This document shows positions 17,520 through 27,930 of a stretch of DNA of 31,671 nt, piece by piece (positions within the stretch are counted from its first letter, which is position 1; every line of letters begins with the position of its first letter). The position numbers were made by a program, and so were the translations under genes. This stretch comes from Lichenicola sp964248625 (GTDB lineage: Bacteria > Pseudomonadota > Alphaproteobacteria > Acetobacterales > Acetobacteraceae). The DNA is taken from NCBI GenBank assembly GCA_964248625.1, contig CAXTZG010000041.1, forward strand, positions 1 to 31,671, in the 5' to 3' direction. Under the pieces are notes generated by a model. The model made no database searches, was not told the DNA's origin, and saw only the letters and a list, made by a program, of their open reading frames with translations.

Positions 17520-18195
17520 GAGCTGGAATCGTCGTCTTTCCGGGGACCAACCGGGAGCGCGACATGGCGATCGCGCTGAAAGGCGCCACCGGACAGGCGC
17601 CGGCGATGCTCTGGCATCGCGAGACCGCGCTGCCGCCGCTCGACCTGGTGGTGCTGCCCGGCGGCTTCAGCCACGGCGACTACCTGCGCTCCGGCGCCAT
17701 GGCGGCGCACGCGCCGATCATGACGGCGGTGCGGGCGTTCGCGGCCGCCGGTGGTCATGTGCTCGGCGTGTGCAACGGCTTCCAGATCCTGACCGAGGCG
17801 CAGTTGCTGCCGGGGGCGCTGCTGCGCAACGCCGGCATGCGCTTCCTGAGCCGTGACTGCCACCTGACGGTGGAGCGCAACGACACCGCCTTCACCCGCG
17901 GCTGGCAGGCGGGCGACCGGTTCCGCGCGCCGATGGCGCATGGCGACGGCAACTACGTCGCCGACCAGGGCACGCTGGACCGGCTCGAAGGCGAGGGCAG
18001 GGTGGCGTTCCGCTATGCCGCGGTCGACGACGAGGGACGCGGCCCGAACGGCAGTGCGCGCGCCATTGCCGGCGTGTTCAGCGACAACCTGCGCGTTTGC
18101 GGCCTGATGCCGCATCCCGAGGATCTGGTCGACCCGCTGATGGGCGGCATCGACGGCCGCCCGCTGTTCGACGGGCTGGTGCAGGCCTTCCTGCA

Positions 18196-18199
<4 letters not shown>
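17516..18199 (+). CDS. purQ: PurQ, glutaminase subunit of FGAM synthase
   Basis: PurQ hydrolyses glutamine and passes ammonia to PurL. The 227-residue class I glutamine amidotransferase starts MRAGIVVFPGTNRERD. Cys86 in GVCNGFQIL is the nucleophile, and His200 and Glu202 in LMPHPEDL complete the triad. LPGGFSHGDYLRSGAMA is diagnostic for PurQ. I start it at the GTG at 17516, within the preceding stop (GTGA), because this gives exactly the family N-terminus. The frame is open further upstream only as an overlap with the Rap1a-like gene. The end overlaps the purL GTG by 4 bases, so PurS, PurQ and PurL are made from one coupled message. Confidence 0.97.
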
Positions 18200-20400
<2,201 letters not shown>

Positions 20401-20425
20401 GCCGACCAGACGGAGACCGCTCCCC

Positions 20426-20656
20426 ATGCCGATGGCCGCCTTGGAGATCGAGACACTGATCCGGGCGTCGCTGCCGGACGCCCAGGTGACGATCGAGGAC
20501 CTGGCCGGCGACGGCGACCATTATGCCTGCACCGTGGTGAGCGAGGCGTTCCGCGGCCGCTCGCGCGTGCAGCAGCACCAGCTCGTCTATGCTGCACTTG
20601 CCGGCCACATGGGCGGCGCGTTGCACGCGCTGGCGATCCAGACCAACGCCCCCTGA
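20426..20656 (+). CDS. BolA/IbaG family protein
   Basis: The 76-residue product shows the class II KH-like BolA pattern. It has MPMAALEIETLIRASLPDAQ, then VTIEDLAGDGDHYACTVVS. The FRGRSRVQQHQLVY motif carries the invariant His region, and GGALHALAIQT closes it. BolA-type proteins form [2Fe-2S]-bridged complexes with monothiol CGFS glutaredoxins. The gene for such a glutaredoxin begins 29 bases downstream, so the pair probably acts in iron-sulfur cluster trafficking or iron sensing. The context also places it just after the purine genes, and co-transcription from that operon is possible. The short size and acidic first half fit the IbaG/BolA3-like subgroup better than E. coli BolA. Confidence 0.93.
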   Translation: MPMAALEIETLIRASLPDAQVTIEDLAGDGDHYACTVVSEAFRGRSRVQQHQLVYAALAGHMGGALHALAIQTNAP

Positions 20657-20685
20657 CAACCGCCTTCCTCAAGGAGCCTGTTCCC

Positions 20686-21021
20686 ATGGCCGACACCGTG
20701 TTCCAGCGTATCCAGAGCGAGATCCAGGCCAATCCGGTCATGCTCTACATGAAGGGCAACGCGATGTTCCCGCAGTGCGGCTTCTCCGCGCGCGTGGTGC
20801 AGATCCTGTCGCACATGCAGGTGCCGTTCCAGACCGCCAACGTGCTCGAGGATCCCGAGCTGCGCGAGGGCGTGAAGGCGTTCTCGAACTGGCCGACGAT
20901 TCCGCAGCTCTACGTGAAAGGCGAGCTGGTCGGCGGCTGCGACATCGTCACCGAGATGTACCAGTCCGGCGAGCTTGAGAGCCTGCTCACCGAGAAGGGC
21001 GTGGCGTTCATCGCCGCCTGA
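20686..21021 (+). CDS. grxD: Monothiol glutaredoxin, Grx4/GrxD type
   Basis: The 111-residue monothiol glutaredoxin has the active site CGFS at 31-34 (FPQCGFSARVVQIL). The thioredoxin-fold cis-proline is in WPTIPQLYVKGELVGG (69-84, with the WP motif that excludes dithiol activity), and GGCDIV follows. The glutathione-binding Lys is in YMKGN (21-25). These proteins carry a glutathione-ligated [2Fe-2S] cluster and deliver it to apoproteins or to BolA partners. It follows the bolA gene by 29 bases; AAGGAG lies before the ATG. It is likely the last gene of the transcript, since a weak hairpin lies just beyond its stop. Confidence 0.96.
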   Translation: MADTVFQRIQSEIQANPVMLYMKGNAMFPQCGFSARVVQILSHMQVPFQTANVLEDPELREGVKAFSNWPTIPQLYVKGELVGGCDIVTEMYQSGELESLLTEKGVAFIAA

Positions 21022-21039
21022 CCGGCTGCTTCCCCCGCG

Positions 21040-21056
21040 AGGGCGCATCGCGCCTT
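21040..21056 (+). terminator. Weak hairpin after grxD (possible terminator)
   Basis: AGGGCGC and GCGCCTT form a 7-pair stem (one G-U) around an ATC loop, 19 bases past the grxD stop. It is followed by CGTGCTTT, a poor uridine tract. It may be an attenuating or Rho-assisted stop before the small secreted protein gene. Confidence 0.35.
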
Positions 21057-21123
21057 CGTGCTTTACCGCGGGCCTCGGGATGTCGTATCGATTTCTCGTG
21101 ATCAACGGGTTTGGGGAAGCTCC

Positions 21124-21438
21124 ATGGCATTACGCGCCGCTGTCGCAAGACGCATCTTTGCCTGTTTCCTGACAGCGGCGGCCGGATCCGTGGCGGCCCC
21201 GGCCTTTGCGCAGCATGTCGTGACCGACAACGAGGCCGGCAAGCTGACCCTCGACGCGCTGACCGCGACTCCACGGCCGATCTTCCACCGCGTGGTCTAT
21301 CGCCCGGCGCGCAGCAGCTGGATGCAGAGCCGGACCCGCTCGATGTCGATCGTCCATCTGGCGAGCTTCCATCACAGCGTCCGCGAAGCCAGCACCATGA
21401 GCCATTACGGCATCAGCCGCCGCCGTCGCCGCAGCTGA
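21124..21438 (+). CDS. Small, very basic secreted protein of unknown function
   Basis: The frame gives 104 residues from the ATG at 21124, preceded by GGGGAAG about 5 bases upstream. A signal peptide is clear: basic start MALRAAVARR, hydrophobic FLTAAAGSVAA, and cleavage after AFA near residue 29. The mature part, about 75 residues, has no cysteines. It is rich in Arg, Ser, His and Thr and ends in a run of arginines (RRRRRS). It contains no recognised domain. Its own gap of 102 bases after grxD suggests a separate promoter. It is convergent with the DUF1501 gene across two hairpins. It may bind polyanions in the envelope, but this rests only on composition; the reading frame itself is plausible rather than certain. 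Confidence 0.6.
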   Translation: MALRAAVARRIFACFLTAAAGSVAAPAFAQHVVTDNEAGKLTLDALTATPRPIFHRVVYRPARSSWMQSRTRSMSIVHLASFHHSVREASTMSHYGISRRRRRS

Positions 21439-21506
21439 GCGTCCTTCGGACGCCGGCCTGGCCGGGAGCCGCCGTCGCGCTGACTGAGCCGTCCGGTCAC
21501 GGCTCA
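21439..21506. terminator. Two hairpins between convergent genes (possible bidirectional terminator)
   Basis: The 82-base convergent gap holds GCGTCC-TTC-GGACGC (21439-21453), starting right at the stop of the + strand gene. It also holds a perfect 8-pair stem TGAGCCGT/ACGGCTCA with a 6-base loop (21485-21506), near the stop of the DUF1501 gene. Neither is followed by a T run, so they may stop transcription weakly, or with Rho, in both directions. Confidence 0.45.
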
Positions 21507-21520
21507 CCTGTCCGGGACTG

Positions 21521-22741
21521 CTAGGCCCGGATCAGCCCGGATGCCGGCGAGATCCGGCGACTGCCCGGGAACACCAGCTCCAGCCTGTCGGCACCGAGAC
21601 CGAGATGCGCCGACAGCAGCCCCTTGGCGAGGCCGCGCAGGTCGGTGGTCGGCGCCAGGTCGCGACCCTCGAACAGCTGCGACGCGGCCAGGCCGGGCCA
21701 GGTGCCGCCGACGCGGCCGCCTGCCACCGCGCCGCCGGCGAGCAGGGCCACCGTGCCGGTGCCATGGTCGGTGCCGCCGGTTCCGTTGATCCGGGCGGTG
21801 CGCCCGAACTCCGTCATCACCAGGATCGCGGTGTCGCGCCAGGCCGCGCCCAGCCCGTCCCGCAAGGCCAGCAGCCCGGCATCGAGCTGCGACAAGGGTG
21901 CCGCGAGCCGCCTCGCCTGCCCCGCGTGGGTGTCCCAGCCGCCGAGCTCGAGTGCCGCGATGCGCGGGCCGTCGGCGGCCGCCAGCAGATGGCCGGCGGC
22001 GCCGGCCAGGACGGGGAAGGCGCCGTCGCGTCCGGCAGCGCCGCCTGGTGGGGCCTGCGGGCCGAGCGTCTGCATCGAGAAGCGGCGCGCGCGCAGGGCC
22101 TGCGCGATCGCGGGCCCGGTCAGCCGGTCGGGCGCGTTCAGCGCGGCGATTCGCGCATACAGCTCCGACGACGGTTCCTGCGTCGCCTCGGGCGCGTAGG
22201 CGCCGATCCGGGCGGACCCGCGCAGCAGCAGCGGCATCGACAGCCCGACCGCCAGCCCCTCGCCGTCCGGCGCCGCCGGGTCGCGCGGCAGCGCGCCGAC
22301 CACCCGGTTCAGCCAGCCGCTGGTGAGCCGATGGTCGGCGCCGCTTTCCAGGCAGTCCTGCGCCTCGAAATGGCTGCGGCTGCGGTAGCTGCCGGCGACC
22401 GCATGCACGGGCAGCAGCTCGCCCGCCGCATAAAGCCCGTGCAGCCCGCCCAGCGCCGGATGCAGCCCGAAGAAGCCGCCGAGATCGAGCAGCCCGCCGG
22501 GCTGGCCCGGCGAGGCGGGCAGCAGCGGCGCGCGCAGTGCGGCGAGCGCCGGATCGCCGTAGGGCACCACCGCCGCCATCCCGTCCAGGGCGCCGCGCAG
22601 GATCACCACGACGAAGCGCTTGTCCCGGAGGGTGCGTCCGGGCGCGGTCCGGCCCGGGGGAGCGGCCAACGCCACGGAGGCCGGGCCGAGGCTCCAGGCC
22701 GCGGTCAGGCCGAGCAGGGCGTTGCGTCGGGTCAGCGGCAT
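21521..22741 (-). CDS. DUF1501 protein with Tat-like leader
   Basis: This 406-residue member of the DUF1501 family is related in fold to sulfatases and alkaline phosphatases. The N-terminus PLTRRNALLGLTAAWSLG, ending in AAPPG, is a twin-arginine-type signal, so the product is probably exported folded. Family motifs are LRGALDGM (48-55), LHPALGGL, SYRSRSHFEAQD (118-129), GGWDTH (267-272), TEFGRT (310-315) and GTDHGTG (323-329). The acidic and histidine residues in the last three resemble metal ligands of the superfamily. It follows the DUF1800 gene by 4 bases on the same strand, the usual pairing of these families. The substrate is unknown. Confidence 0.93.
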   Translation of the reverse strand: MPLTRRNALLGLTAAWSLGPASVALAAPPGRTAPGRTLRDKRFVVVILRGALDGMAAVVPYGDPALAALRAPLLPASPGQPGGLLDLGGFFGLHPALGGLHGLYAAGELLPVHAVAGSYRSRSHFEAQDCLESGADHRLTSGWLNRVVGALPRDPAAPDGEGLAVGLSMPLLLRGSARIGAYAPEATQEPSSELYARIAALNAPDRLTGPAIAQALRARRFSMQTLGPQAPPGGAAGRDGAFPVLAGAAGHLLAAADGPRIAALELGGWDTHAGQARRLAAPLSQLDAGLLALRDGLGAAWRDTAILVMTEFGRTARINGTGGTDHGTGTVALLAGGAVAGGRVGGTWPGLAASQLFEGRDLAPTTDLRGLAKGLLSAHLGLGADRLELVFPGSRRISPASGLIRA

Positions 22742-22745
22742 GGCG

Positions 22746-24053
22746 TCATCGCCTCTGGAACTCGGGGGAGCAGAGCAGCAGCGTCACCGCGTCGCGCCGG
22801 TCGCCGGCGCCCCGGATCTGCGCCAGCGTGTCATCGCGCAGCATCGGGCCGAGACTGGCCCGGGCGAGCTCGGCCGGGTCGGCCGTGTCCTGATGTCCGG
22901 CGATGCGGTAGCTCCAGTCGATCCGGGCCAGCATCGCCTCGGGTGCCACCCAGTCGGCGGCGCGATCTGGCCAGCCATTCGGCAGCGGGGCGCCCCAGAC
23001 CGGCTGGCCGAGGGCCGCCATCGTGGCCGGCAGCGAATGCCCGCTTTCCTGCGGGCCTGCATCGGGCGGCAGATCGAGCGCCCGGAGTGCCGCCACCACG
23101 AACTCCAGCGGCGTGCGGAACTTGGTGCCCGGCATCCAGGCCCGGCGCAGGCCGAGCAGCGCCTCCGACACGGCCCGCAGATCGCCGCCTGTCTGCTGCA
23201 GCACGCGCGTCAGGGCCGCCACCTCCTGCGGCGACGGCGTGTCGGAAACGAAGTGCACCGCCAGGCTCTGAGCCAGCTGCCGGCAGGTGGCCGGGTGGAT
23301 GCCGAGCATGTCCAGCGCCTGCACCCCGCCGGCCTCGCCTTCGGGAAAGGACTGTCCCATCAACAGCTTGGGTCCCGGCTGATGGGCATGCTCGCGGAAC
23401 GCAAAGCCTGGCCGGGCCGCCTGGTGATCGACCGACCAGCCGGTCAGGATCGCGGCAAACGCGGTGACGTCGGCCTGGTGGTAGCCTGCGGCCGCGCCGA
23501 CCGTGTGCAGCTCCAGGCACTCCCGGGCGAGGTTCTCGTTGAGGCCGCGCCCGTGCTTGCGTCCGGCCGGGCTGTCAGGGCCGACGGACTCCTGGTTGTC
23601 GAGATAGATCAGCATCGCCGGATGCCGCATGACGGCCAGCAGCATGTCGCCGAAGCGGCCGGTGACGTGCGGCCGGATCGCCTCGCGGACAAAGGCGCCG
23701 GCGATCGGCCGCGTCGCCCCCTTGCGCGTGCTGATGGTGAAGTGGTTGGCCCAGAACCAGACCAGCCGTTCCCGGAACGGCGCCTGCGTGTCGAGCAGCA
23801 CGGCGAGCTGCGCCTGCGCGTCGGCCCGGTAAAGCGGCTCGACCAGGGACTGGCCCGGCGGCGGCTTCAGCCTGCGCTGCTCGCGCAGCATGATCAGCCC
23901 GTCGGCGGTGCTCGGCAGCGTGCCCGGAAACCGCGCCGGATCGGGACCCTGCAGCTGGGCGGCGAGCCAGTGGCGTGGATCGGCAGGCGGCGGCGTGCCC
24001 GGCCGGATGCCGAGGCCGAACCGGATCATGGCCTGGGCGGCGTCGATCTCCAT
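22746..24053 (-). CDS. DUF1800 protein, partner of DUF1501
   Basis: The frame gives 435 residues from ATG 24053. It opens MEIDAAQAMIRFGLG, a typical DUF1800 beginning, and shows RERLVWFWANHF (94-105), NENLARECLELHT (172-184) and a later PVWGAPLPNGWPD segment. The family is all-helical and has no established biochemical function. It nearly always precedes a Tat-exported DUF1501 protein, as here with a 4-base gap. No signal peptide is visible in this product, so export as a complex with its partner is possible. An ATG nine codons upstream (24080) is an alternative start. Its upstream neighbour yraN lies 57 bases away on the same strand, so the three may be co-transcribed. Confidence 0.92.
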   Translation of the reverse strand: MEIDAAQAMIRFGLGIRPGTPPPADPRHWLAAQLQGPDPARFPGTLPSTADGLIMLREQRRLKPPPGQSLVEPLYRADAQAQLAVLLDTQAPFRERLVWFWANHFTISTRKGATRPIAGAFVREAIRPHVTGRFGDMLLAVMRHPAMLIYLDNQESVGPDSPAGRKHGRGLNENLARECLELHTVGAAAGYHQADVTAFAAILTGWSVDHQAARPGFAFREHAHQPGPKLLMGQSFPEGEAGGVQALDMLGIHPATCRQLAQSLAVHFVSDTPSPQEVAALTRVLQQTGGDLRAVSEALLGLRRAWMPGTKFRTPLEFVVAALRALDLPPDAGPQESGHSLPATMAALGQPVWGAPLPNGWPDRAADWVAPEAMLARIDWSYRIAGHQDTADPAELARASLGPMLRDDTLAQIRGAGDRRDAVTLLLCSPEFQRR

Positions 24054-24110
24054 GGCGGCAGCCTGCCACCTGCCGCGCAACGGCCGGGTGGCATCGCGTG
24101 ACGAACGATC

Positions 24111-24596
24111 TCAGCCGGCCTGCTCCTGCCGGAACGCGTCGGCGATGCGCCGCACGGTGCCGGCGGGATCCACCAGCAGCAGATCGAAGCGGATGCCGTC
24201 CGCCATCCAGCCGGGGTGGCGGCCGAGCAGGATCTCGGCCGCGTCCAGCAGCCGCGCCTGCTGACGGGGCGACAGCGCGGCCGCCGCCTGACGCAGGGCG
24301 GGCCGCGCCTTCACCTCGATAAAGGCGAGCAGCGACCCGCCGTCCGGCGGACGGCGCTCGGCGACGATGTCGATCTCGCCCGCCGGCGTGCGGGCGCGTC
24401 GCATCAGGATGGTCCAGCCGTCGCGCCGCAGCGCCAGGCACGCGGCCTCCTCGGCTTCCAGGCCGGCCTGCCAGGCGGCGGCGCCGCGGCGTGCGCGAAT
24501 GGTGCCGACAGGGCCGGCGGGGGGACTGGTCAAAGACGGTCCGGGACCGCATCGTGTTGGGGCGTTCGTGCGTCCGGGTCCGGGCGCTCCTGTCAT
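24111..24596 (-). CDS. YraN-family (UPF0102) putative endonuclease
   Basis: The frame gives 161 residues from ATG 24596, which is preceded by GGGGAG. The core has the YraN pattern: GLEAEEAACLALRRDGWTIL, RRARTPAGEIDIVAE (GEID at 73-76), and LLAFIEVKAR with E-V-K at 94-96. Together these form the E/D-x(n)-E-x-K centre of PD-(D/E)XK nucleases. The role in bacteria is not established; the gene is widely conserved and often lies near rsmI or lpoA genes, neither of which is seen here. The first 30 residues (Gly/Pro/Thr-rich) are an unconserved extension, so a later start could exist, but no better start codon is visible. It is divergent from the cardiolipin synthase gene. Confidence 0.9.
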   Translation of the reverse strand: MTGAPGPGRTNAPTRCGPGPSLTSPPAGPVGTIRARRGAAAWQAGLEAEEAACLALRRDGWTILMRRARTPAGEIDIVAERRPPDGGSLLAFIEVKARPALRQAAAALSPRQQARLLDAAEILLGRHPGWMADGIRFDLLLVDPAGTVRRIADAFRQEQAG

Positions 24597-24668
24597 CGCC
24601 GTGCCACTCCCCTTCCAGAACCGGGATCGAACCTTGCGCGGCAAGCCTTATGATTTCGTTACCGCGGC

Positions 24669-26096
24669 ATGATCCATCCGGTCTGGCTGCTGTACCTGCT
24701 GATGTGGCCGCTTCGGCTGGTGCTGTCGGCCCTCGTGACGCTGCATGTGCTGCGCACCAAGCGCGACATCGGCTCCTCGATCGGCTGGATCGGGCTCTGC
24801 TGGCTGGCGCCGCTGAGCGGCAGCGCTCTTTATGCGATGTTCGGCATCAACCGGGTCAGGCGGCTCGCCAGGCGGCTCAGCCGCAGGCGGCAATGGTTCA
24901 GCCGGCATGGCGTGTCCACCGGCAAGCGGGTGCTCGAGGGCGAATATGCGCTGCTGTCCGAGGCGGTCGGCCGCCTCACCGGGCGGCCGCTGCTGGGCGG
25001 CAATGCGCTGCGCCGGTTCCATGACGGCGACGGCGCCTATCCGGCCATGCTGGAGGCGATCGACACGGCGAAGACCACCGTCCTGCTCTGCTCCTACCTG
25101 TTCCACGACGATGCGGTCGGCAGCCGCTTCGTCGATGCGCTGATCGCAGCCCATGGGCGCGGGGTGCAGGCTCGGGTGATCGTCGACGGGGTGGGCAGCG
25201 GCTATGTGCGCTGCCGGGCGGCGAACCGGCTGCGGGCGGCCGGCGTGCCGACGGCCCGCTTCATGCACTCGCTGCTGCCCTGGCGGATGCCGTTCATCAA
25301 CCTGCGCACCCACAAGAAGATCCTGGTGGTGGACGGCATCGTCGGCTTCACCGGCGGCATGAACATCGCGGTCGAGAACATGCTGCGGTTCCGGCCCAAG
25401 CATCCGGTCTCGGACACCCATTTCCAGCTGCGCGGCCCGATCGTGCACCAGCTGACCGAGGCGTTCGTCAAGGACTGGTCGTTCAGCACCGGCCACGAGA
25501 TCGATCATCCGGACTTCTTCCCGAGGCAAGAGGAGGTGCGTCCGGACGGCCAGGGCGCGCTGATGCGGGTGATCACGTCGGGTCCCGACAGCGACCTGGA
25601 GAAGATCGAGTTCTCGATGATGCAGGCCGTCGCCGTGGCGCGCCGCTCGGTGCGGATCATGACGCCCTACTTCCTGCCCGACGAGCGGCTGCTGACGGTG
25701 CTGGCGATGGCGGCGATGCGCGGCATCGAGATCGACGTCGTGATGCCGCTGGAAAGCAACCAGAAGCCGGTGGACTGGGCGCGCGACGCCAATAACGGGC
25801 CGCTGCTCGATGCCGGCGTCAGGCTGTGGCTGGCCCGGCCGCCCTTCAACCATTCCAAGCTGATGACGATGGACGGGCAGTGGGCGCTGATCGGCAGCTC
25901 GAACCTCGACGTGCGCAGCCTGCGGCTGAACTTCGAGCTCAATGTCGAGGTCTATGACGATGCGGTCGCCGCCGACATCGACGGCTTCATCTGCGAGCAC
26001 CGGCATGTGCGCCTGACCCACCACGATCTCGACAAGCGCGGCTTCCTGCGCCGGCTGCGCGATGCCAGCGCGCGGCTGATGCTGCCCTATCTCTAG
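24669..26096 (+). CDS. cls: Phospholipase D-family cardiolipin synthase (ClsA-like)
   Basis: The 475-residue membrane enzyme joins two phosphatidyl groups into cardiolipin. Two N-terminal transmembrane segments (about 4-28 and 38-62) precede the catalytic part. The two HKD motifs are H215-K-K-I-L-V-V-D and H395-S-K-L-M-T-M-D, each followed by the expected GG/GSSN (GGMN and GSSNLD). The arrangement matches bacterial ClsA rather than endonuclease or toxin-type PLD proteins. The stop TAG sits in a CTAG that also contains the stop of the convergent gene. The start ATG at 24669 is separated from yraN by 72 bases. A possible alternative is that it makes another phospholipid such as phosphatidylglycerol derivatives, but the two-TM layout favours cardiolipin. 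Confidence 0.95.
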   Translation: MIHPVWLLYLLMWPLRLVLSALVTLHVLRTKRDIGSSIGWIGLCWLAPLSGSALYAMFGINRVRRLARRLSRRRQWFSRHGVSTGKRVLEGEYALLSEAVGRLTGRPLLGGNALRRFHDGDGAYPAMLEAIDTAKTTVLLCSYLFHDDAVGSRFVDALIAAHGRGVQARVIVDGVGSGYVRCRAANRLRAAGVPTARFMHSLLPWRMPFINLRTHKKILVVDGIVGFTGGMNIAVENMLRFRPKHPVSDTHFQLRGPIVHQLTEAFVKDWSFSTGHEIDHPDFFPRQEEVRPDGQGALMRVITSGPDSDLEKIEFSMMQAVAVARRSVRIMTPYFLPDERLLTVLAMAAMRGIEIDVVMPLESNQKPVDWARDANNGPLLDAGVRLWLARPPFNHSKLMTMDGQWALIGSSNLDVRSLRLNFELNVEVYDDAVAADIDGFICEHRHVRLTHHDLDKRGFLRRLRDASARLMLPYL

Positions 26097-26791
26097 CCGG
26101 TCGGGGCGCCGGCGCCTGCCGCCGGCCCGTCCTGGTGGATGCCCGCCCTCGTGCGCAGCACGACGCGGATCGGATGGTGATCCGACGGCCGGTGCGGCAG
26201 CACGCGCCGCTCGATGCAGTCGAGGCCGCGCGCCAGGCACCGGTCGAGACGGATCGGCAGCACGTCGACCATGCGGTGCGTCGCCTCCCGCGGGCCCACG
26301 TCGCGGAAGCCCGGCAGCAGCGCCGGCCCCAGCAGGTTGAAGTCGCCCAGCACCGCGCCGCGCGCCGGCAGAAAGGTGGCGATGCGGCGGAGCTGGCGCC
26401 GGTTCAGCACCTGGCCGTGCGACAGGTGCACGTTGGCGATCGAGAACTCGCCCATGTCGATCACCTGGCAGACCCGCCGGATCAGCGTGCCCGGCTGCAG
26501 CGCATGCACCGCGGGCGTGCTGCGGAACGGCAGCGGGCTCCAGCAGGCGACGCCGTGGATGCGGCCCGGCAGCGGCGAGCGGGCATAATGCCCGCCGATC
26601 CGCTCCGCGAGCCGGTCGATCTCGATCGTCGCCTCCTGCATCAGCAGCAGGTCCGGCCGTTCGTCGCGGATCAGGCGCACGACGTCGTCGAGCGAGGCGC
26701 CGACGGTGCGCAGCAGGTTCCAGCTGACGATGACTGTCCCGCCGGGCGTGGCGGCGGCCGGTCGGCGGCCGTGCGAGGGGACGTCATGCAT
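26093..26791 (-). CDS. Endonuclease/exonuclease/phosphatase-fold protein
   Basis: The frame gives 232 residues from ATG 26791. The metal-dependent EEP fold is visible: VSWNLL with Asn25, DLLLMQEA with catalytic Glu53, then HLSHGQVLNRRQL, GDFNLLGP (catalytic Asp and Asn) and SDHHPI near the end. A single domain with no signal peptide does not tell whether it is a DNA repair nuclease (ExoIII-like), a phosphodiesterase or an inositol/sphingolipid phosphatase. Being tail-to-tail with the lipid-synthesising cls gene makes a phospholipid role conceivable but only weakly. It lies 48 bases downstream of the AI-2E transporter gene on the same strand, so the two are probably co-transcribed. An upstream ATG at 26827 is less likely. 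Confidence 0.9.
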   Translation of the reverse strand: MHDVPSHGRRPAAATPGGTVIVSWNLLRTVGASLDDVVRLIRDERPDLLLMQEATIEIDRLAERIGGHYARSPLPGRIHGVACWSPLPFRSTPAVHALQPGTLIRRVCQVIDMGEFSIANVHLSHGQVLNRRQLRRIATFLPARGAVLGDFNLLGPALLPGFRDVGPREATHRMVDVLPIRLDRCLARGLDCIERRVLPHRPSDHHPIRVVLRTRAGIHQDGPAAGAGAPTG

Positions 26792-26839
26792 CGGTGCTCT
26801 AGCGCCCCGCGATCCGGATCGTTCCACCTTCGGCCGGCA

Positions 26840-27904
26840 TCAGGCGCCTGGCCTGATGCCGGCGATCGGATGCGGCAGCGGCTGACCGGCTGCGGCGAAC
26901 TCGACCGCGAGGGTGTAGCCGAGCCCCAGCAGCACCGGCCCCAGGAAGATGCCGAGCGGCCCGAAGCTCAGCACCCCGCCCAGCACCCCCAGGGCCGTCA
27001 GCAGATAAGGAAGCTGGGCGCCGCGGGCGATGAACACCGGACGGATCACGTGATCGGCGCCGGAGATCGCCAGCACGCCGTAGATGCCGAGAAAGATGCC
27101 CCAGCCGAGATGATGCGACAGCGCCAGCCAGATCGCCGCCGGCACCCAGACCAGCGGCGCGCCGATCGGCAGCACCGCCACGAAGGCGGCGATGCCGCCG
27201 AACAGCACCGGGCTCGGCACGCCGGCGATGTAGAAGCCGATCCCGGTCAGGATGCCCTGCACGATCGCGGTGCCGAGGATGCCGTAGACGGTGCCGCGCA
27301 CGGTGCTGCCGGCGACGCCGAGCAGCCGGTCGGCGTAGGGGCCGGCGATGCGCCGGATGATCGCGGTCAGCGTGCCGCCCAGCGTGTCGCCGCTGACCCA
27401 GAAGAAGAAGCCGATGAACAGGGCCAGCACCAGCTGCAGCAGCCCGCCTGCGATCTGCACCAGCACCGCCAGCACCCTGCCGGCGATGATGCCGAGATAG
27501 GGCTGCACCGTGGCGCCGATCTGGTTCAGGTCCGCCGACCAGCGCTGCAGCGTCTCGGTCAACTGCCGGCCGACGAGAGGCACCCGCGCCACCCAGCGCG
27601 GCGGCTCCGGCAGCACGATCGAGGCCAGGTTGGTGGCGGCATGCAGCAGCCCCGGTGCGTCCGCGACCCCGGCCGAGGCGACCAGCGCGATCGGCAGCAC
27701 CACCAGAAGTGCCGTGAGGATCATCATCAGCACCGCGGCGGTGAAGCGACCGGTGCGGGCGCGCAGCCGCGCATAAACCGGCCAGGTGGTGAAGACGAGG
27801 ATGCCCGCCCACAGGATCGCCGAGAAGAACGGGTAAAGCACGAACATGCAGCCGGTGGCGACGCCGCCGAGGAGCAGCCCCATCATGATGCGCTCGGCTA
27901 TCAT
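26840..27904 (-). CDS. AI-2E family transporter (PerM-like membrane protein)
   Basis: From the ATG at 27904 (GAGG-containing site about 7 bases upstream) the protein has 354 residues and about eight hydrophobic segments. It shows the family order: an N-terminal pair of helices, a periplasmic loop (about 85-140, with RWVARVPLVGRQLTETLQRWSAD cut by the loop helices), and a C-terminal helical half. That half contains GIGFYIAGVPSPVLFGG, FVAVLPIGAPLVWVPAA and the terminal FGPLGIFLGPVLLG. Members were named for AI-2 export, but others move different small molecules or act as ion antiporters, so the substrate is open. ATG codons upstream at 27958 and 27976 lie in or near the repeat array and are unlikely. 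The gene is divergent from the XRE regulator across 376 bases. Confidence 0.92.
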   Translation of the reverse strand: MIAERIMMGLLLGGVATGCMFVLYPFFSAILWAGILVFTTWPVYARLRARTGRFTAAVLMMILTALLVVLPIALVASAGVADAPGLLHAATNLASIVLPEPPRWVARVPLVGRQLTETLQRWSADLNQIGATVQPYLGIIAGRVLAVLVQIAGGLLQLVLALFIGFFFWVSGDTLGGTLTAIIRRIAGPYADRLLGVAGSTVRGTVYGILGTAIVQGILTGIGFYIAGVPSPVLFGGIAAFVAVLPIGAPLVWVPAAIWLALSHHLGWGIFLGIYGVLAISGADHVIRPVFIARGAQLPYLLTALGVLGGVLSFGPLGIFLGPVLLGLGYTLAVEFAAAGQPLPHPIAGIRPGA

Positions 27905-27930
27905 CGCGTACCTCGTCCCGAACGCAGCCA

